DNA of 13,536 nucleotides. Origin: an uncultured Blautia sp. Lineage in GTDB: Bacteria; Bacillota; Clostridia; Lachnospirales; Lachnospiraceae. The position numbers were made by a program, and so were the translations under genes. The stretch's first letter is position 1. Every line of letters begins with the position of its first letter. The notes under the pieces are model-generated. The model made no database searches, had not been told where the DNA came from, and was given only the letters and a program-made list of their open reading frames with translations. The stretch lies in NCBI GenBank assembly GCA_934409175.1, contig CAKRVX010000055.1, forward strand, positions 1-13,536, read 5' to 3'. This document shows positions 7,715 to 13,536 of the stretch, one piece after another.

Positions 7715-7771
7715 TTCCGATACAAATCCTCGTTACTCTTCACATACGACATGTTTCGCATTATATACAGG

Positions 7772-7800
7772 TTGCCAGAGGGAACTTACCACGGTATAAT
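7772..7800 (+). promoter_or_regulatory. Promoter of the glycosyltransferase gene
   Basis: TTGCCA (7772-7777) is followed after exactly 17 bases by a perfect TATAAT (7795-7800). Transcription would begin near 7807, about 35 bases before the start codon. The gene is therefore independent of the upstream hydrolase, for which no terminator was seen in the 57 bases between. Confidence 0.75.
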
Positions 7801-7841
7801 AAAAAAAAGATGTATCGAACAAAAACAAGGAGTAATCACAT

Positions 7842-8552
7842 ATGTCTTCATTATTTATCGTAATTCCCGCATACAATGAAGCGGAAAACATAGAACGTAC
7901 AGTGAGCGAATGGTATCCCGTAGTAGAATCTCATAATGAAGGCGGAAATTCCCGTCTGGTCATCATCAATGACGGCAGCAAAGACAACACCTGGCAGCTC
8001 ATCTGCAACCTGGCAAAAAAACGCCCTCTGCTCGTCCCTCTGACCAAATCAAACGGCGGTCATGGCTCCACCGTCCTCTTCGGCTACCGCTATGCCATAG
8101 AACACCAGGCTGACTACATCTTCCAGACTGACTCCGATGGCCAGACCAACCCTGCTGAATTTCAGGCATTCTGGGACAAAAAAAACCAATACGACGCCAT
8201 TCTCGGTAATCGTCAGATACGGGGTGATGGCAAGGCACGCAAATTCGTAGAAAACACCGTCTGTTTTCTTCTCCGCATAGTCTTTGGAGTAAAAGTCCCT
8301 GATGCCAACGCACCTTTCCGTCTTATGAAATCAGACCTGGTCGCCCGTTACATAACCAAGCTTCCTGAAAACTATAATCTCCCCAATATTATGTTCACTA
8401 CCTATTTCACCTACTACCATGAAAAAACCCTTTTCCTTCCCATAACCTTCAACCCCCGTCAGGCCGGCACCAACTCCATAAATCTGAAAAAAATCACCAA
8501 AATAGGCTACCAGGCCCTGAAAGACTTCTACAAATTAAAAAAAGAACTCTAA
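7842..8552 (+). CDS. Family 2 glycosyltransferase (DPM1/polyprenyl-phosphate sugar transferase-like)
   Basis: This 236-residue GT-A enzyme would move a sugar from a nucleotide donor to a lipid or glycan acceptor. The nucleotide-binding start V-I-P-A-Y-N-E (7-13), N-D-G-S-K-D (43-48) and the metal-binding D-S-D-G-Q (97-101) are clear. The later motifs N-G-G-H-G-S (71-76), G-N-R (122-124) and D-A-N-A-P-F-R-L-M (154-162) are those of the dolichyl- or undecaprenyl-phosphate sugar synthase branch. It has no membrane helix and ends in a lysine-rich tail, so it would be soluble or peripherally attached. The ATG is preceded by AAGGAG at about 9 bases. No cell-wall or glycan partner lies next to it, so donor and acceptor are unknown. 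Its C-rich third codon positions stand out against the AT-rich gene that follows. It ends 5 bases before the shared palindromic terminator. Confidence 0.88.
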   Translation: MSSLFIVIPAYNEAENIERTVSEWYPVVESHNEGGNSRLVIINDGSKDNTWQLICNLAKKRPLLVPLTKSNGGHGSTVLFGYRYAIEHQADYIFQTDSDGQTNPAEFQAFWDKKNQYDAILGNRQIRGDGKARKFVENTVCFLLRIVFGVKVPDANAPFRLMKSDLVARYITKLPENYNLPNIMFTTYFTYYHEKTLFLPITFNPRQAGTNSINLKKITKIGYQALKDFYKLKKEL

Positions 8553-8556
8553 TTAC

Positions 8557-8584
8557 TAATAAGGGGGCATATGCCCCCTTATTA
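8557..8584. terminator. Perfect 28-bp palindrome between convergent genes, probable bidirectional terminator
   Basis: The half-site TAATAAGGGGGCAT is followed immediately by its exact complement, giving a 14-bp stem with a core of five G-C pairs and no unpaired loop in the drawn form (in RNA the central CATATG would open). It lies 5 bases after the glycosyltransferase stop and 19 bases after the stop of the convergent LRR gene. The T tract on the plus side is interrupted (TTATTAACTTTTAATTT), and weaker on the minus side. Confidence 0.8.
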
Positions 8585-8602
8585 ACTTTTAATTTATAAA
8601 TT

Positions 8603-11600
8603 TTATTTTACTTTTATTGAAGCAACTTTAGACCATTTTCCATAGCATACAGATTTTCCATTTTTTTTGTAAGCACGTATGCGTATATAATACTTCTTGG
8701 ATTTCAATTTTCTGATTGTAATCTTTGTATTTGAATATCTCTTAATTTTCTTAATCTTTTTTCTGGAAAAATGAGCATTAGTACTGTATTGTATTTCATA
8801 TCCATCACATCCTAAAATTTTCTTCCATTTTAAATCAAAACATTTTTTTCCTGATTTTGCAAATAATATTGCTCCTTTAGAAAGAACAATCCTAAATGTC
8901 GTTTTACCAGAACAGTTTGCGTATTTTCCTTTACCTTTAACAAAAATTGTTGCGATACCAACCTTCTTATTATCCTTATATTTTACAGTATAGTTTCTAA
9001 CTGAAAGCGTCTTTCCATTATATTTTACCCTAACTTCAGGTTTTTGGAACTTCCCATTATAACTTACATATTTATTTGTTGATACCACAGTTAATTTCCC
9101 TTTTGGAAAAACTTCCGGTGTAACAACAGGGGTAATTGTCAAAACCGGATCTTCCATAATATTAACAAATGTAATCCCATTTACATCTGCATATTTTTCC
9201 ACACTGCTGTTTCTTTGTCCATAAATTATGAAATCAGGATTTATTACTTCATCTTTATATCCGATTGACATTTCTCCAAACTCAGGACTTCCCCATATTC
9301 TGGCTTCCACCATCGAATCATTATCATAAAATGCTTTTTCTCCTATTTGGCTCAGTGATTCTGGCAATTCTATCTTTTTTAATTTACTACAACCTCTAAA
9401 ACACTCTGTTCCGATATTTTTCAATCCTTCTGAAAAATTTACCGTTTTTAATTTTTCACATCCCAGAAAGCCCCGTTCCCCCATATATTGAAGACTCGCT
9501 GGAACAGCTACAGATATCAGTTCTGTACAATACGCAAATGCCTCATCATCAATTACAACAAGACCTTCTGAAAAATTCAATCTTTCAAGGCCATGGCATC
9601 CGGAAAATGCTCTGTTATCTATTTTTCGCAACTTTCCATTCCAATCTATACTATTCAGTTCTGTACAATCAGAAAATGCCCCTGCTCCTATTACTACTAA
9701 TCCTTCCATTCCAGATATGCTTCTCAATTTACTACAATTTGCGAAGCATTCCTGTCTTATTTCTTGTAACTGTTCATTTATAACTACATTGTATAAATGA
9801 GTACAATTTTCAAAAGTCTTATTTCCCATTGATTTTAGCTGCTCTGGTAATTTTATTGTTTCAAGACTTTCACATCCCCAAAAAGCACGATCTGATATCA
9901 TTTCAATTCCGTTTGAAAATGATATTTCCTTCAAATTCTTACACCCTTCAAAAGATGAAGTTCCAATTACTTTCATTTTATCAGGAAAATGCACATATTC
10001 TAATGCTGAACAATTATAGAAAACGTATTCACCCAAACTGACAAGATTTTCCGACAGGGAAAGCTTCTGCAGATTACGGCATTCCCCAAAAGCACTCCTG
10101 CCTATTTCCATGACATTATCCGGAATTTCTATCATCCGCAATTCATCACATTCAAAAAACATTCCTGGAGACAATTTTTTTATACCCGATGGAAGTTTTA
10201 AAGATTCAAGTTTTTTACACTGGCTGAAAGCAGCCTCGCCTATATCCTCTACAGAATCTGGTATCACCACTGTTTTTAAACCAGTTTGACTAAAACAATC
10301 ATGCCCCATAATCTGAAGATTTTTCGGAAGTTTAATAGAATCAAGACTTTCACATCCCGTAAAAGCTGCTGCATCAATAGCTTCCAGTTTTTCTGGTAAC
10401 TGTATACTCTTCAAATTACAACAGTCCTGAAATGTAGAAGTTTCTATTTTAGTTATTTCACCCGGTATAATAATATTCTCAAGATTACTACATCTGGCAA
10501 AGCTGCTTTCACCCATATAAATCAGTTTCTCCGGTAATATTACTGATTTCAGGTTTGTGCAATCACAGAATATTCCCCCGCTTAAATTATGAACTCTGTC
10601 GGGAATATTCACTTCCGAAATACTCCTGCATCCCATAAAAGCGAAACGCCCTATATCTGTCAGGCTGTTTGGGAAAACAATATCAGTTATACTATTACAA
10701 TAAGCAAATGCATTATCACCTATACTCTCTACCTGATCAGAAAAGCTAACTTTTTTTACATTCTGACATTCTGCAAACGCATATGATCCCACATGTTTTA
10801 CTTCAGAAGTAATTTGTATTTCTCCTATTTCATCTTTATATTCGAACCATGCCGGTTTTCTGGTATTCATATAATCTCTCATTTTTCCTGCTCCATATAC
10901 AAGCAGAGTTCCATCCTCAAATAAACACCAGGAAACTCTCTCTCCACAGTTTCCCATGGCTCTGACTGGCCTTGGTACACTGGAAATTTCTGTCACACAT
11001 TCTTCTGGTTTCACATCGGGCACCATAGTAATATCCATAGCATCTCTGTACTCTTGTTTCATATACCATTTATCATATATCTTCATATATTTGCCAACCA
11101 ATTCGATAAGAGATGTTTTAGTCATATTCTGAGTATTACATAACGCCGTCAGATCAGCAGCAGTTTTTAAATTTTCTCTGTAAAAAATATATGTCAGAAG
11201 ATAATTTATTGCCCTTCCATTTATGATATTTGAAATCCAGGATTTTGCCGTCTCATTTCCAAATTTTTGAAACTTAAGGTATCCCTTATAGCATCCTATA
11301 AATGCCTGTGCATTTTCTACACTTTCTTCTCTAGCAAATGCCATTGAAGTATTGTGCATTCCCATTTTCATATAGAAGTCCATTGTATATAAAAGAGAAA
11401 GTTTTAAATTCTGATTAGCATTTTCGTCTGAATTAAAAATGAGATCTAGAGTACTTGCTCCAAAGTCAATAATTTTCAATGGTAAATTTTCTTTAACAAG
11501 TTCCTTCCATGTGATTTTTAACACCTTTTCTGCCATCAGAGACACCATGTTTTCAGCCAGATAAGATTTATTATATTCAGGGTTCGTATTAATTTTATCT

Positions 11601-12562
11601 AAGTTGTAAAGAACTTCATCACAGGCTTGAATAAAATCGCTATTTGGCTCGTCCATTTCTGCACAGGCAATTCTCGCATTCTCTATTACCTGTGCTTTTT
11701 CCTCCACAACATTTCTCAATACTTCCATTTCTACAGAATATTTTATCAGTTCTTTTGTCGTACTTGCCACATTTGTGGCAATATCAACACCATATTTTAC
11801 TGCCTTTATTTTTTTTAACATTTTCGCAGCCTCGCCAATTGGAATGTTATTAATTTCTTCCGGTGTCCAATTATATATTCCTTCTTGCTCGTACTGACCT
11901 TCAATCCCCTTGAATATTGTAATCAGATATGCATTTTCTTTTTCAATAATCTCTGTGTCAAATACTGATCCGTCTTCATAAGCTCCATATTTTAAATATT
12001 CCATTAATAATGCTATATAAATAGATTTCTGGTCATCATAAAATTCTTTTTTGACCATATTTTTCCATGCTGCAGATATAAAAACCAATGGTTTATTGTC
12101 CAACACTGCCGCTCCAAGCTCTGCATATACAGGTTCCTGCCCTCCGGTTAATATTTTATAGGCCGATTCTCCCATTTGTATTCCATCAACAAAAAAACCA
12201 TTCCGAACGACCTTTGCAAGCCAGACATCCTGATTTGGGATTTCTTCTGTTTCATAGCCAGTTTCCGAATCATTATCACTGCCATCTCCAAAAAGAATTC
12301 CATCATCTGAGAAATCCTGTTTTCCCACTGAATCTGTATCAAATTCATCAACTGATTGTCCATCATCAAATTCCTGTGCTGTATAATCATTTTTAAACTT
12401 TTCACTGTCATCAGTATTCTCTTTGTCTTTCTCCCCATCAGAAATATCCTCTATTTCTTCATACGCATCTATCTGAACATCTGACGCTTTTGCAAAGGCA
12501 TAGCTTTCCGGTGAAAGCCCCATCACCACTACCAGTATCCAAGTTACTAATTTCTTTTTCAC
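8603..12562 (-). CDS. Secreted BspA-like leucine-rich-repeat protein with Ig-like and fibronectin-type C-terminus
   Basis: This 1319-residue exported protein belongs to the BspA-like (LRR_5) group, whose members in other bacteria bind host matrix proteins or partner bacteria; its own ligand is unknown. In order: a signal peptide (1-24, cleavage probably after A-F-A); an acidic linker (28-112, 32 Asp/Glu to 5 Lys); a mostly helical region (about 113-530) that I do not recognise; a repeat cap (537-590) with N-C-G, W-C-L, D-G-T-L; 22 repeats of 23 residues (595-1081) with the core F-x-x-C-x-x-L; an Ig-like domain (about 1155-1226); and a fibronectin type III-like domain (1228-1319, 29 basic to 3 acidic residues). 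Twenty of 22 repeats keep the cysteine; repeat 8 (756) lacks it and is one residue short. No LPXTG, SLH or other anchor is visible. The start is GTG with AAGGAG 8 bases upstream. The DNA is clearly AT-richer than its neighbours, suggesting acquisition behind the ATP synthase operon. Confidence 0.9.
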   Translation of the reverse strand: MKKKLVTWILVVVMGLSPESYAFAKASDVQIDAYEEIEDISDGEKDKENTDDSEKFKNDYTAQEFDDGQSVDEFDTDSVGKQDFSDDGILFGDGSDNDSETGYETEEIPNQDVWLAKVVRNGFFVDGIQMGESAYKILTGGQEPVYAELGAAVLDNKPLVFISAAWKNMVKKEFYDDQKSIYIALLMEYLKYGAYEDGSVFDTEIIEKENAYLITIFKGIEGQYEQEGIYNWTPEEINNIPIGEAAKMLKKIKAVKYGVDIATNVASTTKELIKYSVEMEVLRNVVEEKAQVIENARIACAEMDEPNSDFIQACDEVLYNLDKINTNPEYNKSYLAENMVSLMAEKVLKITWKELVKENLPLKIIDFGASTLDLIFNSDENANQNLKLSLLYTMDFYMKMGMHNTSMAFAREESVENAQAFIGCYKGYLKFQKFGNETAKSWISNIINGRAINYLLTYIFYRENLKTAADLTALCNTQNMTKTSLIELVGKYMKIYDKWYMKQEYRDAMDITMVPDVKPEECVTEISSVPRPVRAMGNCGERVSWCLFEDGTLLVYGAGKMRDYMNTRKPAWFEYKDEIGEIQITSEVKHVGSYAFAECQNVKKVSFSDQVESIGDNAFAYCNSITDIVFPNSLTDIGRFAFMGCRSISEVNIPDRVHNLSGGIFCDCTNLKSVILPEKLIYMGESSFARCSNLENIIIPGEITKIETSTFQDCCNLKSIQLPEKLEAIDAAAFTGCESLDSIKLPKNLQIMGHDCFSQTGLKTVVIPDSVEDIGEAAFSQCKKLESLKLPSGIKKLSPGMFFECDELRMIEIPDNVMEIGRSAFGECRNLQKLSLSENLVSLGEYVFYNCSALEYVHFPDKMKVIGTSSFEGCKNLKEISFSNGIEMISDRAFWGCESLETIKLPEQLKSMGNKTFENCTHLYNVVINEQLQEIRQECFANCSKLRSISGMEGLVVIGAGAFSDCTELNSIDWNGKLRKIDNRAFSGCHGLERLNFSEGLVVIDDEAFAYCTELISVAVPASLQYMGERGFLGCEKLKTVNFSEGLKNIGTECFRGCSKLKKIELPESLSQIGEKAFYDNDSMVEARIWGSPEFGEMSIGYKDEVINPDFIIYGQRNSSVEKYADVNGITFVNIMEDPVLTITPVVTPEVFPKGKLTVVSTNKYVSYNGKFQKPEVRVKYNGKTLSVRNYTVKYKDNKKVGIATIFVKGKGKYANCSGKTTFRIVLSKGAILFAKSGKKCFDLKWKKILGCDGYEIQYSTNAHFSRKKIKKIKRYSNTKITIRKLKSKKYYIRIRAYKKNGKSVCYGKWSKVASIKVK

Positions 12563-12646
12563 TCCACTCTCTCCTTCCTAATATCCTGTTTTTTCTATAC
12601 GTCCGTTTCTCCTTAGTACACATTTTAATTTTTTCTGTATAATTAT

Positions 12647-12655
12647 ATTATACCA
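12647..12655 (-). promoter_or_regulatory. Extended -10 promoter of the LRR gene
   Basis: On the minus strand TGG-TATAAT (12655-12647) is a perfect -10 with the extended TGn element. The hexamer 17 bases upstream (TGGAAG) is a poor -35, as is usual for extended -10 promoters. The leader would be about 75-80 bases. It lies just after the last hairpin of the ATP synthase operon, so the LRR gene has its own transcript. Confidence 0.6.
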
Positions 12656-12677
12656 AATTTATACTTTTACTTCCACG

Positions 12678-12710
12678 AAAAAAGCCACCGCTGCCGCGGT
12701 GACTTTTTTT
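12678..12710. terminator. Intrinsic terminator, usable on both strands
   Basis: The stem CACCGC/GCGGTG (12687-12692 region and 12696-12701 region, with one further outer G-C pair after a mismatch) surrounds a short loop. It is flanked by a run of A on one side and seven T (12704-12710) on the other, so each strand reads hairpin plus T run. On the minus strand it ends transcripts coming from atpC. Confidence 0.8.
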
Positions 12711-12751
12711 ATTCAACCTGGCATATCAGCCAAGTTAATAACTTTCCACAT

Positions 12752-12784
12752 AAAAAAACTTGCGCTCCTGAAAAGAAGCGCAAG
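12752..12784 (-). terminator. Intrinsic terminator of the ATP synthase operon
   Basis: On the minus strand CTTGCGCT (12784-12777) pairs perfectly with AGCGCAAG (12766-12759) across a 10-base loop and is followed by seven T. It lies 80 bases after the atpC stop. Confidence 0.8.
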
Positions 12785-12790
12785 GGGTGT

Positions 12791-12823
12791 CCAGAGGGGA
12801 CGCTGCTCAAGCGTCCCCTTTGG
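12791..12823. repeat. 14-bp GC-rich stem-loop, possible REP-like element
   Basis: AGGGGACGCT (12795-12804) and AGCGTCCCCT (12810-12819) are perfect arms around the loop GCTCA. The stem extends outward through a G-T pair and CCA/TGG to 14 pairs. No T run follows it directly on the minus strand, so it is not by itself a classical terminator. Its GTGTCC and GAGGGGACG words recall, from memory, repeated extragenic hairpins in clostridial genomes. Confidence 0.65.
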
Positions 12824-12847
12824 GATTTTCTCCTTTGGGGTTTTCCT
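12819..12847. repeat. Short tandem direct repeat
   Basis: Two adjacent copies of TTTGGG(A/G)TTTTC are spaced 15 bases apart, directly beside the stem-loop and before the atpC stop. They may be part of the same repeated element. Confidence 0.45.
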
Positions 12848-12863
12848 ACCGTTTATCAAAACG

Positions 12864-13277
12864 TTAAATATCTTTATGACTCGTAACCCTAAGTCGTGCC
12901 ATAGCTCTCGACAGAGCCAGCTGATTCATATGATACTCCTGAATACTCTGTTTCTGTCTCAGCTGCTCCTCAGCTCTCTCCTTAGCTTCCTGTGCACGGC
13001 GGATATCAATCTCCTCCGGGCTCTCCGCTGTCAGACAGAACAACTTCGCACGGTTATTGATCATCTCTACAAAGCCACTGCTCACAGCCAGAACATGTTT
13101 CGTACCATCTGCTTCCTCAAAACGCATCTCACCCGGAATAATAGCCGCAACAATATTCTCATGCTGTGCCAGAAAAGCCTGCTCACCATCAACAGCCGGA
13201 ATAGTTAAAGTCCTGGCACGTCCTGCAAAGGCCAGCTTGTTACTGGCATAAATCTCAAGACCAAATGTATCTGCCAT
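12864..13277 (-). CDS. atpC: F1Fo ATP synthase epsilon subunit
   Basis: This 137-residue protein is part of the rotating central stalk of F1 and can inhibit ATP hydrolysis. The N-terminal beta-sandwich (about 3-85) shows L-T-I-P-A-V-D-G-E-Q-A-F-L and V-L-A-V-S-S-G-F-V-E. The C-terminal helical hairpin (about 87-131) begins E-E-I-D-I-R-R-A and ends A-R-L-R-V, as in the family. Length is normal (130-140). A GAGGGAG site lies about 9 bases before the ATG. It follows atpD by 22 bases, the standard end of an atp operon, and is followed on the minus strand by hairpin terminators. Confidence 0.96.
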   Translation of the reverse strand: MADTFGLEIYASNKLAFAGRARTLTIPAVDGEQAFLAQHENIVAAIIPGEMRFEEADGTKHVLAVSSGFVEMINNRAKLFCLTAESPEEIDIRRAQEAKERAEEQLRQKQSIQEYHMNQLALSRAMARLRVTSHKDI

Positions 13278-13299
13278 ATCAAGTACTCCCTCTCAGCGA

Positions 13300-13536
13300 T
13301 TACTCCTGACCCATCTCAGTTTTTGCTTTCTCGATGACATCCTCAATTGTACCAACATTGAAGAAAGCATTTTCCGGATACTGGTCCATCTCACCATCAA
13401 CGATTGCCTTGAATCCACGGATGGTTTCTTTCAGAGGAACATATTTACCCTTGATACCAGTGAAGTTCTCAGCTACATGGAACGGCTGGGAAAGGAACTT
13501 CTGGATCTTTCTTGCACGGAATACAGTGCTCTTATC
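13300..13536 (-). CDS. atpD: F1Fo ATP synthase beta subunit, C-terminal end only
   Basis: These are the last 78 codons of the catalytic beta subunit; the gene continues past the right edge. The frame reads [23 protein letters not shown], then [13 protein letters not shown], and ends in E-M-G-Q-E before TAA at 13302. These are hallmark C-terminal motifs of AtpD. The nucleotide-binding P-loop lies outside the window. Transcription runs on into atpC. Confidence 0.96.
   Translation of the reverse strand, partial: DKSTVFRARKIQKFLSQPFHVAENFTGIKGKYVPLKETIRGFKAIVDGEMDQYPENAFFNVGTIEDVIEKAKTEMGQE

Larger units (their letters stand above)
12563..12863. other. 301-bp intergenic region between atpC and the LRR gene
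   Basis: This region holds, from right to left on the minus strand, a short direct repeat, three hairpins and the LRR gene promoter, each listed separately. No open frame with a ribosome site was found. The plus-strand frame starting at 12699 is the antisense of atpC. Confidence 0.7.

Noticed and set aside
7999-8313. 104-codon minus-strand open frame
   Set aside because: It is antisense to the glycosyltransferase, whose motifs are unambiguous.
9316-10780. Possible CRISPR or DNA tandem array suggested by the regular 69-base period
   Set aside because: The period is the 23-residue protein repeat; at DNA level the copies are strongly diverged and in frame.
12699-13208. 169-codon plus-strand open frame
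   Set aside because: It is antisense to atpC, starts inside a terminator hairpin, and has no ribosome site or recognisable protein features.

Overview
The window looks like the chromosome of a gut Firmicute, most likely a Lachnospiraceae member (Blautia, Dorea or Mediterraneibacter type). The clues are the CUT1 sugar importer with a GH36 alpha-galactosidase, the bile salt hydrolase, the BspA-like leucine-rich-repeat surface protein, the AGGAGG-type ribosome sites and the moderately AT-rich base composition. The genus is an inference from protein style, not a computed placement.

Left block (1-6513, all minus strand): a LacI-family regulator, a GH36 alpha-galactosidase, a 400-bp promoter region, two CUT1 permeases and a sugar-binding protein cut by the left edge. 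Read in the direction of transcription the order is regulator - galactosidase - promoter - permease 1 - permease 2 - binding protein. This is a raffinose/melibiose-type alpha-galactoside uptake and hydrolysis locus. There is no ATPase gene, so the importer probably uses a shared MsmK-like ATPase encoded elsewhere. A strong sigma-A promoter (TTGACA-17-TATATT) drives the importer genes and carries two inverted repeats that could be operators.

Middle block (6514-8552, plus strand): a bile salt hydrolase divergent from the regulator, then a family 2 glycosyltransferase with its own TTGCCA-17-TATAAT promoter. The hydrolase has the full catalytic set (Cys2, Arg16, Asp19, Asn80, Asn171, Arg224). The glycosyltransferase converges on the next gene, and a perfect 28-bp palindrome between them probably terminates both.

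Right block (8603-13536, minus strand): a 1319-residue secreted BspA-like protein with an acidic linker, an unrecognised helical domain, 22 leucine-rich repeats and a very basic Ig-like plus fibronectin-type C-terminus. Upstream of it are three hairpins, at least two of which have the form of intrinsic terminators, ending the F1Fo ATP synthase operon. The 3' end of atpD and all of atpC lie at the right edge.

No tRNA, rRNA, CRISPR array, transposase or phage gene was seen. Most of the window is ordinary gut-commensal metabolism. The parts most worth a second look are the unrecognised domain of the BspA-like protein, the hairpin cluster behind atpC, the binding protein without a lipobox, and the S-R-G loop of the bile salt hydrolase.
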